From assembly GCA_965198325.1 (NCBI GenBank), contig CBDAPE010000017.1, positions 248,001 through 312,000 of the forward strand: a stretch of 64,000 nucleotides of DNA, in the 5' to 3' direction. Positions within the stretch are counted from its first letter, which is position 1. Each line of letters opens with the position of its first letter. The DNA comes from CBDAPE01 sp965198325. GTDB taxonomy: Bacteria; Pseudomonadota; Alphaproteobacteria; UBA828; JAPUJA01. Position numbers and translations under genes: made by a program. Under the pieces are notes generated by a model, which made no database searches, was not told the DNA's origin, and saw only the letters and a program-made list of their open reading frames with translations. Shown here in pieces: positions 48,300-56,736 of the stretch.

Positions 48300-48746
48300 C
48301 TGCAACAGTTCTCGATTTATGCAGGGACAGCCTGGTATTTCCGGCGTAAAAGGGGACTCCTGCGGGGCCAATTGTCCACTATCCGGTTGATCCAGCGCGT
48401 CATTTGCACCCACCCGGGGATGGTGACTTTCGTCACGGAATGCAATGACCCGACGTGCTGCCGTCATTCTCGCTCCGGCGGTCGTGGAGACCTGCCGGGG
48501 TGGCTTAGTTCAAGAGTGTGATCCGTTAACCCTAATGCTGGTGTTTTCTCAAGCCTTATGGTACGCAATTCAACGACATACGCGGATATGCCGCAGTCGG
48601 GCCGAGAGCGGTGGTTGGGTTGTCGTAACGCTAATGATTTGTTTACGGCAACATGCGAAAACCCGGCCCCCAAGAGTCGCCCGCGATGGGCCTGCGGTTT
48701 GTTGACCGTGCTGGTTGTGGTGGGCGATTGAGGAGGGTTGGTATTC
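48300..48746. other. Intergenic region with no supported gene
   Basis: About 450 bp between the divergent met operon and mlaA. Only short weak open frames were seen, and no tRNA or riboswitch-like structure was recognised. A small dyad GTGAC-TTTC-GTCAC lies at 48423-48436. The 3' end holds the strong Shine-Dalgarno for mlaA (AGGAGGG, 48731-48737). Confidence 0.5.
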
Positions 48747-49607
48747 GTGTCTTGGATTGATCGTCATAAGTGGTTGTTTGCCCGGGTAGTCGTTGTCGGC
48801 CTTCTCGCCTTGCCGATTGCCAACTGCGCGAGCGCGCCGCCCGAGGACGACCCGGACGCCTACGCCGCCTACGAAGCAGCGAACGATCCGATCGAGCCGT
48901 TGAACCGCGGCGTCCTCCAGTTCAACCGCGGGTTCGACGATTTCGTCTTGCGGCCCATCGCCCTTGTTTATCGCCATATCCTGCCTGAGGTCCTCCGCGA
49001 CCGGGTTCACCTGTTCCTGATGAACCTGCGCACGCCGGTCATTCTGGCGAACGACCTGCTCCAGGGCGAGGCTGAGCGGGCGGGCGAAACGCTGGGCCAC
49101 TTTGTGGTCAATTCGACAGCCGGCATCGGTGGCCTGTTCGATGTGGCGAGCGAAATCGGACTCGAACCCCACAACGAGGATTTCGGCCAGACGCTCGCGG
49201 TCTGGGGCGTCGGGGAAGGGCCCTATTTGATGCTGCCGCTGCTCGGGCCGTCGAATCCGCGTGACACGGTTGGCTTGGTTGCCGGAATCTTTATGGATCC
49301 GCTCAATTATCTTCTCGACGACGAGTATCTCTACGCCCGGACTGGCACCCGCATCGTCGACGAGCGGGAACGCCATATCGAGACCCTGGACGACCTCGAA
49401 GCGACGTCGGTCGATTTCTACGCGACTTTGCGGAGCCTCTACCGCCAGTATCGCGACAACGAAATTCGCAATGGCGAGCTGCCGCCGCCCATGCCGGTTC
49501 CCGGTATTTCGATCGAGCGCTTTTACGACGACGACAGCACCCCGGTCACCGAAGAGGGAGGGCCTGATGAGCAGGACGCCTCTCAGGACACCGCTTCAGC
49601 GGATTAA
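48747..49607 (+). CDS. mlaA: Outer-membrane lipoprotein MlaA (VacJ)
   Basis: 286 residues from the GTG at 48747, 9 bp after AGGAGGG; an in-frame TTG at 48738 is too close to that site. It carries a lipoprotein signal peptide with lipobox LPIANC (Cys27). The VacJ domain runs from NDPIEPLNRGVLQFNRGFDDFVLRP through NLRTPVILANDLLQG, STAGIGGLFDVASEIGL, EDFGQTLAVWGVGEGPYLMLPLLGPSNPRD. It removes mislocalised phospholipid from the outer leaflet and hands it to periplasmic MlaC, encoded next. The acidic C-terminal tail is not conserved. Confidence 0.93.
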   Translation: MSWIDRHKWLFARVVVVGLLALPIANCASAPPEDDPDAYAAYEAANDPIEPLNRGVLQFNRGFDDFVLRPIALVYRHILPEVLRDRVHLFLMNLRTPVILANDLLQGEAERAGETLGHFVVNSTAGIGGLFDVASEIGLEPHNEDFGQTLAVWGVGEGPYLMLPLLGPSNPRDTVGLVAGIFMDPLNYLLDDEYLYARTGTRIVDERERHIETLDDLEATSVDFYATLRSLYRQYRDNEIRNGELPPPMPVPGISIERFYDDDSTPVTEEGGPDEQDASQDTASAD

Positions 49608-50241
49608 CCCCGTGATGTCGCGCCGCTCCGTGGTCGGCCTTCTGGCCGCCTCAATTCTCGTTGGGTGCCTTGCCGTGATGTCGGCGCGAGCCGGCAGCAG
49701 CGGGCCGGAACTATTCATCGAAGAGCTCGGCAACGAGGTTGTCGCCCTGCTGCAGCGTCAGCATGAGACGAGTTTCAGCGAGCGCGAGGCCGCCTTCCGG
49801 GATTTGCTCGTGAAGGGGTTCGACATGCGGACCATCAGCCGGGCGGTGCTCGGCGCACAATGGCGCGAACTCTCGCCCGAGGAGCTCAGCGACTATCAGG
49901 ACGTGTTCACCAATTTTGTCGTGCGGATCTATGCGGTTCGCTTCCAGGGCTACACCGGCCAGAAATTCAAGGTGTTAAGCGTCCACGACGCGGTCGATGG
50001 CGATTTGATCGTGCGAACCCAGATCGAATTTGCCGATTCCACGCCGCCGATCACCCTCGACTTCCTGGTGCGCCAGAATTCTGATGACTACGGCATCATC
50101 GACGTCTCTGTCGAGGGAATCAGCATGCTGATCACCCAGCGCGCTGAATTTGCAGCGGTGATCGACCGGCACGGCCTCACCGGCCTGATCGACCAGTTGC
50201 GTGACCGGGTCGAGACACCGGCCGAGACCAGCGAGAATTAA
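49567..50241 (+). CDS. mlaC: Periplasmic phospholipid carrier MlaC
   Basis: 224 residues from the ATG at 49567, chosen for the strong GAGGGAGGG upstream. It overlaps the mlaA 3' end by 41 bp in another frame; an ATG at 49615 is the alternative. A signal peptide (SRRSVVGLLAASILVGCLAVMSARA) precedes the MlaC/Ttg2 domain: FIEELGNEVVALLQ, FRDLLVKGFDMRTISRAVLG, YQDVFTNFVVRIYAVRFQGYTG, and the C-terminal IIDVSVEGISMLITQRAEFAAVI. It ferries phospholipid between MlaA and the inner-membrane MlaFEDB complex, which is not in this window. Confidence 0.93.
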   Translation: MSRTPLRTPLQRINPVMSRRSVVGLLAASILVGCLAVMSARAGSSGPELFIEELGNEVVALLQRQHETSFSEREAAFRDLLVKGFDMRTISRAVLGAQWRELSPEELSDYQDVFTNFVVRIYAVRFQGYTGQKFKVLSVHDAVDGDLIVRTQIEFADSTPPITLDFLVRQNSDDYGIIDVSVEGISMLITQRAEFAAVIDRHGLTGLIDQLRDRVETPAETSEN

Positions 50242-50266
50242 TCTTCGCAGTCCTCGTACACCGCCT

Positions 50267-51160
50267 CTAGGCGGTCAGCACACGCAACGCGTCCCGGTAT
50301 TTTTCCGCGGTTTTTTGGGCGACCTCTGCGGGCAGGTCCGGCGCCGGCGGCGACTTGTCCCAGCCCTGGCGTTCAAGGTAATCCCGGACATACTGTTTGT
50401 CGTAGCTCTCGGGGCTGGTGCCGGGCGCATAGCTCTGCGCCGGCCAGAAGCGCGACGAGTCCGGGGTCAGGACCTCGTCCATCAGGGTGAGCGCGCCCCC
50501 AGCGTCTCGTCCGAATTCGAACTTCGTGTCGGCGATGATGATGCCGCGCGTGCAGGCATAGGCTGCGGCTTCGGAATAGATCCGAAGGCTCACGTCGCGC
50601 ACCTGCGCGGCCATCGCCTCGCCGATCAGCGCGACCGTCGCGGCGTAATCGATGTTCTCGTCATGCTCGCCGACGGCGGCTTTGCTCGACGGCGTGTAGA
50701 TCGCGTCGGGCAACTGGTCCGCCTGGCGCAGACCATCGGGAAGCGCAATCCCGCACACCATGCCGGTCCTCTGATAATCCTTCCAGCCGGAGCCGATGAT
50801 ATAGCCCCGGACGATCGCCTCGACGGGCAGGGGGTCGAGCTTTTTGACGACGATGCCGCGCCCATCGACTTGGGCACGCTCGTCCGGATCGGACAGCACA
50901 TCGGCGAGCGAGATGTCGGTCAGATGGTTGGGGATGAGGTCCCGGATCCGGTCGAACCAGAAATTCGACAACGCGGTCAGCACCGTGCCCTTGCCGGGGA
51001 TCGGGCTGGGCAGCACGACGTCAAAGGCCGAGAGCCGGTCGGTCGTCACGATCAACATGTGATCGTCGCCCACGCCGTAAATGTCGCGCACCTTGCCGCG
51101 TTGAATCAGCGGCAGGCTGGAAAGGCTGGATTCGAACAGCGCATCGGGCGTGGTTACCAT
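50267..51160 (-). CDS. purC: SAICAR synthase PurC
   Basis: 297 residues. Phosphoribosylaminoimidazole-succinocarboxamide synthase, an ATP-dependent step of purine synthesis. It opens LIQRGKVRDIYGVGDDHMLIVTTDRLSAFDVVLPSPIPGKG in short segments typical of the family. VEAIVRGYIIGSGWKDYQ, GEHDENIDYAATVALIG, IIIADTKFEFG and DEVLTPDSSRFW with the magnesium-binding acids follow. The length fits the longer (yeast-like) PurC subgroup. It is convergent with mlaC. A small inverted repeat at 50260-50275 overlaps its stop codon but has no T tract. Confidence 0.95.
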   Translation of the reverse strand: MVTTPDALFESSLSSLPLIQRGKVRDIYGVGDDHMLIVTTDRLSAFDVVLPSPIPGKGTVLTALSNFWFDRIRDLIPNHLTDISLADVLSDPDERAQVDGRGIVVKKLDPLPVEAIVRGYIIGSGWKDYQRTGMVCGIALPDGLRQADQLPDAIYTPSSKAAVGEHDENIDYAATVALIGEAMAAQVRDVSLRIYSEAAAYACTRGIIIADTKFEFGRDAGGALTLMDEVLTPDSSRFWPAQSYAPGTSPESYDKQYVRDYLERQGWDKSPPAPDLPAEVAQKTAEKYRDALRVLTA

Positions 51161-51355
51161 TGGAGATCTCCTGGGGTGTCGGTCTAGGGCGAACGAATTT
51201 AGCCGATCAAACCTGCGTGGGCCAGAGGATCGAGACGCAAACCGCGTCCGGAATCGTCAGGCCGGTGAGGCGGCGCCGGCCGGCCATTGCCCGGGCCTTC
51301 GCTTTGGCATTCAATGCCGGGTACAAGTGCGGCATACCGATCAGGGGAGGGCATG

Positions 51356-52636
51356 ATGCTCGACGAGGCGCTATCGGGACAGATCAGAGATTCGGTCGAC
51401 CGGGGGTTCGACGACCAGCTCGCGTTCACGGCAGACCTGGTGCGCTTTCCCTCGGTCCGCGGACAAGAGGCGACGGCACAGGATTTCGTCGCCCGCACTC
51501 TCGCCGCACGGGGTTATGGCGTCGACCGCTGGCTGATCGATGTCGACGCGATTGCCCATCTCCCCGGCTTCGCGCCGGTCCATGTCTCCTATGACGACGC
51601 CTGGAACGTGGTCGGCGCGCACCGGCCCGCGACGCCGACTGGCCGCTCGCTCATCCTCAACGGTCATATCGACGTGGTACCCGTCGGGCCGCTCGAGATG
51701 TGGCAGGATCCGCCATTCGAGCCGCGCGTGGCGGATGGCTGGATGTACGGCCGCGGGGCAGGCGACATGAAGGCCGGGCTGGTTGAAAACATTTTTGCGC
51801 TCGATGCCCTCCGGCGGATCGGTTTCCAGCCCGCCGCGGACGTCTTCGTCCAGTCGGTGATCGAGGAGGAATGCACCGGAAACGGCGCGCTGGCCTGTCT
51901 CGAGCGGGGCTACCGGGCCGAGGCGGCGATCATCCCCGAGCCCAATCACGACACCCTGCAACGCGCCCAGGTCGGCGTCATGTGGTTTCAGGTCAAGCTC
52001 AGGGGCTATCCGGTCCATGTCCTCGAGACGGCGAGCGGCGCCAACGCCATCGAGGCGGCCTTTCCGATCATCGCCGCCCTGCATGAGCTCGAGGAGCGCT
52101 GGAACGAGCCTGGCCGCCGTCACCCGGCGTTCGCCGATGTGGCTCATCCGATCAACTTCAACGTGGGACGTTTCCAGGGCGGCGACTGGGCTTCGAGCGT
52201 GCCCGCCTGGAGCGTCTTCGACATGCGGGTCGCCGTCTACCCGGGCCAGGACCTGGCCGCGGCGAAAGCGGAGATCGAGGTCTGCATCGCCGATGCGGCC
52301 GCGGCCAATTCCTTCCTCGCCAACAATCCGCCCGAGGTCGTCTATCACGGCCAGATGGCGGAGGGTTATGTGCTCGAGAACAGCGGCGCGGTCGAGGCCG
52401 TCCTCGATGCCGCCCACCGGGCGGCCTACGGCGAGCCACTCGCCGCCAAGGCACTCACGGCGACCACCGATGCCCGGTTCTTCGGGCTCTATGCGGGCAT
52501 TCCGGCGCTGGTCTACGGCCCCGTGTCGGAAAACATCCACGGCTTCAATGAGCGGGTCGATCTCGAGTCCGTACGCAAGAACACCCAGGCGATCGCGCTG
52601 TTCGTCGCCGAATGGTGCGGCCTGGAAGCCGCCTGA
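51356..52636 (+). CDS. M20-family ArgE/DapE-type deacylase
   Basis: 426 residues from the second of two tandem ATGs (51356), which is 5 bp after GGGGAGG; the first at 51353 is too close. A co-catalytic zinc peptidase: HxD in NGHIDVVPVG (H104, D106), the bridging aspartate in GRGAGDMKAG, and the catalytic EE pair in VIEEECTGNGALA. The dimerisation insert follows, and the last zinc histidine is in SENIHGFNERV. It is of the ArgE/DapE/ACY1 type; the exact N-acyl substrate cannot be read from the sequence. It is divergent from purC. Confidence 0.88.
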   Translation: MLDEALSGQIRDSVDRGFDDQLAFTADLVRFPSVRGQEATAQDFVARTLAARGYGVDRWLIDVDAIAHLPGFAPVHVSYDDAWNVVGAHRPATPTGRSLILNGHIDVVPVGPLEMWQDPPFEPRVADGWMYGRGAGDMKAGLVENIFALDALRRIGFQPAADVFVQSVIEEECTGNGALACLERGYRAEAAIIPEPNHDTLQRAQVGVMWFQVKLRGYPVHVLETASGANAIEAAFPIIAALHELEERWNEPGRRHPAFADVAHPINFNVGRFQGGDWASSVPAWSVFDMRVAVYPGQDLAAAKAEIEVCIADAAAANSFLANNPPEVVYHGQMAEGYVLENSGAVEAVLDAAHRAAYGEPLAAKALTATTDARFFGLYAGIPALVYGPVSENIHGFNERVDLESVRKNTQAIALFVAEWCGLEAA

Positions 52637-52667
52637 CGCGGCCCGGCGGGATCACCGCCCTGCCGCT

Positions 52668-53460
52668 CTAGAAATAGGTTTCGATCTCGACTAGCCATTT
52701 GAAGCTGTTATCCGCGGTGCCGTCGGTCAGGCCGAACAGCCAGCCCAGTTCATAGGCGAGTGCCAGGTCGTGGCCCATCAGCGGAATGGTGCCCATGATC
52801 ACCGGCCCCAGCTGGTGGCGCTGGCGGTCGGGCGACGTGGTGTTGTTGATCTCGCCCAGCTTGCCGAAGGCCTCGATACCCGGCTCGAAAAGCGGATCCC
52901 AGCGATACTTGATGCGATTCGCGTATTCGAATTCGAGGTCCTTATCCGAGTTTTCGCCGATCTCCTTTTCGAAGATCGGGTTGAGCGTGACCTCGATCCG
53001 CCCGAAGCTCTTTTTCCAACAGCGGCTTGAACTCGAAGACGTCGGGGTCGTCCCGGTCGTCGGCGAGCTTGTATTCGACATAGACCCCGAAATCGAGCCA
53101 CATCTCGCCCTGCTCGAACACCTGGTAGATGTTTTCCCAGAACATCGTGTTGTAGCGCAGCACGCCACCCGCATCCTTCTTGAGCTGGCCGCCGATACCT
53201 GTCATCCAGCGGTCGGTGACGCCGTATTCGATCTCGTAGCGCTGGTCCTGGGCGCCGTCCTTGGCGTCGTCGTCGTCGATCGCGATGTTGCCCCGCGCCT
53301 CAAGCCCGAATTCGCTTTCCTCGACGATCGGGGAATAGACCTTGAGGTCCGCGGCGCTGGCGTCGGAGCCGAGCGCGCCGACGCCCAGCCCGGCGGCGAC
53401 AAGCAGGGCGGTGGCCGAGGTCGCGACCCGCTTTTGGGGTGCTTTTCCCAACAACTTCAT
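52668..53460 (-). pseudogene. Outer-membrane beta-barrel-like protein, frameshifted
   Basis: The ATG at 53460 has GGAGG 4-5 bp upstream. It starts a good Sec signal peptide (basic KLLGKAPQKR, hydrophobic core, SDASA cleavage site) that leads into beta-strand-rich sequence (LKVYSPIVEESEFGLEARG, RYEIEYGVTDRWMTGIGG, LDFGVYVEYKLADD). The frame breaks at the A5 run (T5 on +, 53011-53015). Removing one A joins EFKPLLEK to SFGRIEVTLNPIFEKEIG and gives 263 residues ending in KWLVEIETYF, a C-terminal phenylalanine typical of BAM substrates. The same codons upstream of the break are also read as the tail of the FTR1 permease. It may be a separate secreted protein made from a nested start. Function unknown; location beside iron uptake suggests metal passage. 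Confidence 0.6.
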
Positions 53461-54240
53461 GAGTCCTCCGATGATTATGATGGTCCCGCCGTAAAAGGCG
53501 ATCTGGATGCCCATCGGCTTCTCGTGATAGCCGATCAGAATGTGCAGGACCTCCCCCACGAAGCTGCGTTTCGAAAGGATGTGAGACGAATCCCACACCT
53601 TGTAGCCCCAGGCGGGTAGCAGCGCCGCCTGTTCGAGGTTGCCGGCGGCCTGGGCCGCCATGCCGGCGGCGAGCAGCAGGATCAGCCAGCTCGTCACCGA
53701 GAACAGATGACGGGTCGGGGTGCGCAGGAGCCCGAAATAGAGCGCCGCGCCGAGTGCCGCGCCGGCCGCCAGGCCGAGCCCGCCGCCGGTCAGCATCTGG
53801 CCGGTTCCTGAATCGCTGCCCGCGGCGATACCGTGCAGGAAGAGCACGATCTCCGATCCCTCGCGCAGGACGGCGACGCCGACCACGAGGGCGAGGGCGA
53901 AGAGCGGCCGGCGGCCTTCGGAAACCGCCGCGCCCACCGCGTTCATGTCCTGGATGATCTGGCGCGCGTGACGGCTCATCCAGACGTTGTGCCAGCCCAG
54001 CATGAGGACGGCGAGGAACAGGACGATGGCGTTGAACACCTCCTGGCCCAGCCCCTGCAGCGCCGACGCGATGGCTTGCGCGAAGACCGAGATGATGACG
54101 GCGCAGGCGAGCCCGCCCGCGATGCCGCCCGAGATCCACCAGCCGCGCCGGGCAACCCCCCGGGTCACCGCGAGCACGATGCTGACGATCAACGCGGCCT
54201 CGAGGACCTCGCGAAAGACGATAATCAGGGTGGGGATCAT
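52942..54240 (-). CDS. FTR1-family iron permease, open reading frame running into a barrel-like domain
   Basis: 432 residues as it stands. Residues 1-270 form a seven-helix FTR1 permease with both iron-binding motifs: REVLEA in helix 1 (about 10-15) and REGSE in helix 4. The last helix is IAFYGGTIIIIGGLMKLL. There is no stop after it; the frame continues through a second hydrophobic segment and a beta-rich domain until the frameshift at 53011-53015 truncates it in nonsense (ending KGDRRKLG). Whether cells make the fusion or use the internal start at 53460 is open. FTR1 proteins move iron across the inner membrane with a periplasmic helper; here a cupredoxin gene lies 31 bp upstream. Confidence 0.82.
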   Translation of the reverse strand: MIPTLIIVFREVLEAALIVSIVLAVTRGVARRGWWISGGIAGGLACAVIISVFAQAIASALQGLGQEVFNAIVLFLAVLMLGWHNVWMSRHARQIIQDMNAVGAAVSEGRRPLFALALVVGVAVLREGSEIVLFLHGIAAGSDSGTGQMLTGGGLGLAAGAALGAALYFGLLRTPTRHLFSVTSWLILLLAAGMAAQAAGNLEQAALLPAWGYKVWDSSHILSKRSFVGEVLHILIGYHEKPMGIQIAFYGGTIIIIGGLMKLLGKAPQKRVATSATALLVAAGLGVGALGSDASAADLKVYSPIVEESEFGLEARGNIAIDDDDAKDGAQDQRYEIEYGVTDRWMTGIGGQLKKDAGGVLRYNTMFWENIYQVFEQGEMWLDFGVYVEYKLADDRDDPDVFEFKPLLEKELRADRGHAQPDLRKGDRRKLG

Positions 54241-54271
54241 GACAGGGTCCGACGGGTCGCTCTGGCGGGGC

Positions 54272-54643
54272 CTACTCCGCGACGATCCAGCCCAGTGCCG
54301 TATCCATGTTGAACTCGCCGAAATATTCGTAGCGGCCGGGGTCGAGCGGGCCGATGAACACGCTGATCGTTCCGTTGCCCGCGACGATCTTCTCCCGGTT
54401 GAGGTCGTAGCTTTCGAATTCCTCGGGGGTCGGGTCTTCGTTGATGATGATCAGCTTGACCTTTTCGTTCGCGGGCACGTGCAACTCCACGGGATCGAAC
54501 ATGTGATCCTTGATGCGGATCTCGAATTCCTCCGCGGCGAGCGCCCCCCCGCCGGTGGATATCCCGAATAACCCTGCAAGGGCAAGGACGGGAATCAGGC
54601 TAAAAATCCGCTGTTCCGCAGTCCGCAACGAACTGCAAATCAT
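54272..54643 (-). CDS. Periplasmic cupredoxin-like protein
   Basis: 123 residues with a signal peptide (hydrophobic LIPVLALAGLFGIS, cleavage near ALAAEE). The rest is a small cupredoxin-type beta sandwich: FEIRIKDHMFDPVELHVPANEKVKLIIINEDPTPEEF read in parts, then YEYFGEFNMDTALGWIV. The mature chain has no cysteine, so a type-1 copper site is not possible; a histidine and methionines remain as possible ligands. Cupredoxin genes of this kind sit beside FTR1 permeases and may oxidise or hand over iron, as FetP/P19 does elsewhere. Fur-type boxes lie 20-77 bp upstream. Confidence 0.82.
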   Translation of the reverse strand: MICSSLRTAEQRIFSLIPVLALAGLFGISTGGGALAAEEFEIRIKDHMFDPVELHVPANEKVKLIIINEDPTPEEFESYDLNREKIVAGNGTISVFIGPLDPGRYEYFGEFNMDTALGWIVAE

Positions 54644-54662
54644 GGCACTTTTACCTTGTTCT

Positions 54663-54720
54663 AAGAATGATTTGCATTATCAATCGGTGACCGCCGTCAT
54701 TGATAGTCATTCTCATTGAT
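54663..54720 (-). promoter_or_regulatory. Two Fur-type boxes ahead of the iron-uptake genes
   Basis: Box 1 (54681-54663, minus strand) matches the 19-bp Fur consensus GATAATGATAATCATTATC at 15 positions by my count. Box 2 (54702-54720) matches at 12. They lie just upstream of the cupredoxin ATG in an AT-rich patch. Iron-dependent repression of cupredoxin-FTR1 is the natural reading; Fur versus the related Irr or Mur cannot be settled by eye. The rest of the gap to 54956 holds nothing I recognise. Confidence 0.55.
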
Positions 54721-54956
54721 AACGTCAATCGTTTTTTTCGGGCAGCGGCGAATGGTCGCATCGGCGTCTTGCCCAGAGCCGCCGCTGTGCCGCTCCGTTA
54801 GAGGCTCGTTATCCATCCCGGGCGGAGACTGGTCCCGGAATCGGTGCTCCGGGACGAGGCGGCGGATCATTGGACGGCGGTGCCCGAATCCCATCTTCTT
54901 GTCGCCGGGCCCGGCGGCTTCGATCTCCAGCCCCTGAGCGGGCTGCCGCACGCCGC

Positions 54957-56144
54957 CTAGGGTTCGATCCGGTCCACCACCATCTTCTGGAAATGATGCA
55001 CGGCCTGCTCCCAGAAGGGCGAGAAGCGGGTCGCGATTTCCTGGTCTTCGCGGGCTCGGGCGAGCCTCTGGACCTGCTCGATCAGCGGGCCGTCCTGCGT
55101 CGAAATTCGCGCCCAGCCCGCCTGGATTTTCTCCCGCAATGTCGCATGCTCGTCGTCCGCCGCCGCCTCGCCCAGGAAGTGATAGGCGCGCCGCAGGAGC
55201 GTGCGCTCGTGATCGAGCGGGATGAACAGGGTGGTCACTGCGTGGTCCGGGTTCAACGCGAAGACCGCCGTGGGTACCATGAAGACGATGCTGCTCTCGA
55301 TCTCCTCGGCGCCTGCGAGGTTGGGAAACCAGGGCAGGGTCTTCTCGCCGTCGATGATCTTCGAGCCCAGGAACTTCGCCCGCATGCCGTCCACCGTACG
55401 GCGGTTGCGGATGCCGACGTAACAGTCGCCCGCCTGCATGGTGGCGAATTCGCCTTGGGGTTCGATTTCCGGGTGGATCCAGGGCAGGTGGTAGTCCTCG
55501 CAGCCGCCCTCGTTGGCGAGTTTCCAGTTGCCCTGGAACACCGTCTCGAAGGTTACGCCGCCATAGCGCAGCAGCGACAGATCGTAAGCGCCGAAATGCG
55601 CGGCGACCGGGGCGAGGTGCTCGGCCAGCGGGGGCGCCCGGGTGTCGAGATTGACGAAGACGAAGTTCATGGCGCATTCCGCTCGCACCGCCCGCAAGCG
55701 CAAGCCTGCCTTGTCGAAGCCCTCGGCCTCGTCCTGGCCCGCGCCGCCGATGCCGGGCGTCGCGGTCAGGCGGCCCTCGAGGTCGTAGCTCCAGGCGTGC
55801 CACGGGCAAGTCAGCCGCGCACGCCCCGAGCAGGCCTCGGGCACGACCTGCATGCCGCGGTGGGCGCAGACGTTGTAGAACACCCGCACGGTTCCGTCCT
55901 TGCCGCGCACCGCGACCAGCGGAAAGCCCGCCGCGTCGACCGGGAAGACATCGCCCGGGTCGGGCAGGTCGTTCTCGAAGGCGACCGCCATCCAGCTCCT
56001 GGAAAACAGCGTCCGGCGTTCGAGCTCGAAAAAGCCCGGGTCCGTATAGACCCGGCCCGGCAGGCCGATCGCTTCCGCCGTCGGGCGGCGCAGCGCTGCC
56101 ACCTCGTCCGCGCTCAGGAAATCGGCCAGGCTCGTTGCGGTCAT
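54957..56144 (-). CDS. Rieske-type aromatic-ring-hydroxylating oxygenase alpha subunit
   Basis: 395 residues from the ATG at 56144 (AAGGAG upstream). The Rieske [2Fe-2S] ligands are C93-A-H95 and C113-P-W-H116 with 17 residues between. The C-terminal catalytic domain has the mononuclear-iron motif NEGGCEDYHLPWIHPE (two His; the third acid further on). This is the family of ring-hydroxylating dioxygenases and of demethylating Rieske enzymes acting on quaternary ammonium compounds. No reductase or beta subunit is adjacent, which favours a homotrimeric alpha-only type. Substrate unknown. Confidence 0.9.
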   Translation of the reverse strand: MTATSLADFLSADEVAALRRPTAEAIGLPGRVYTDPGFFELERRTLFSRSWMAVAFENDLPDPGDVFPVDAAGFPLVAVRGKDGTVRVFYNVCAHRGMQVVPEACSGRARLTCPWHAWSYDLEGRLTATPGIGGAGQDEAEGFDKAGLRLRAVRAECAMNFVFVNLDTRAPPLAEHLAPVAAHFGAYDLSLLRYGGVTFETVFQGNWKLANEGGCEDYHLPWIHPEIEPQGEFATMQAGDCYVGIRNRRTVDGMRAKFLGSKIIDGEKTLPWFPNLAGAEEIESSIVFMVPTAVFALNPDHAVTTLFIPLDHERTLLRRAYHFLGEAAADDEHATLREKIQAGWARISTQDGPLIEQVQRLARAREDQEIATRFSPFWEQAVHHFQKMVVDRIEP

Positions 56145-56235
56145 GGGTCTCTCCTTCATCGCCCGCTCACGTTGGCAAGGGTTGGTGGTGGGCGCAGTCT
56201 GCTGCGAACTCGTCTCTGCGCCAATTACCTGTTAA

Positions 56236-56417
56236 ACAGGGAAAATACAGGGAATTTTTGCAGATTCGACCTTAAATCGGCTGGAGCGGGCCGTCTAAGG
56301 CGTTGATACCACGGGGAATCGAGACCCAATTCCCTACGCCACGGAACAGGGAATTATTATTGGCCTAACAGGGAATTTTCCAGGGTGAACAGGGAAAATC
56401 ACTCGCCGAACAGAGAA
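56236..56417. repeat. Cluster of short ACAGGGAA direct repeats
   Basis: The octamer ACAGGGAA occurs at 56236, 56247, 56346, 56368 and 56389, with a variant ACAGAGAA at 56410. Most are followed by an A/T run. All point the same way in a 180-bp block within the 592-bp gap between the Rieske and amidase genes. The rest of that gap (to 56736) shows no gene I can support. Function unknown; remnants of a mobile element's end or iteron-like binding sites are possible. Confidence 0.6.
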
Positions 56418-56736
56418 CCGTCAACCTTGAAACAGCTCGTTTATAATTGGCACAACCATTTCGACTTCAAGAAGCTCCGCCGACCTGATCTATCGGATCG
56501 ACGGGGACGAGATGTTTGCCTGAGAGGCGGGACGTCCAGATGAAGGGGGGGCGCATCCGGAGTCGGCGACCGCGGCGAGCATATGAAGCGGCCGGTCATC
56601 GGTGAGCCGGTCGGATCTCGGCCCGGCTACGCGCGCGGATGGTCGCCATACGCGCCGCCGATACGGTCCACTCCTGCTCCAACCGGACGAGGTCCGGGGT
56701 CAAACCCGGGACGCCGCGTCATCGCTGACGGTGACT

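Noticed and set aside
48196..48300. SAM or SAH riboswitch ahead of the methionine operon
   Set aside because: The leader is only about 40 bp, AT-rich and without a recognisable structured aptamer. A protein operator fits better.
48593..48739. A 48-codon plus-strand open frame before mlaA
   Set aside because: It has no Shine-Dalgarno, no recognisable motif and ends at the mlaA ribosome-binding site. Not supportable.
50260..50275. Terminator between mlaC and purC
   Set aside because: The 6-bp stem overlaps the purC stop codon and lacks a T tract on either strand.
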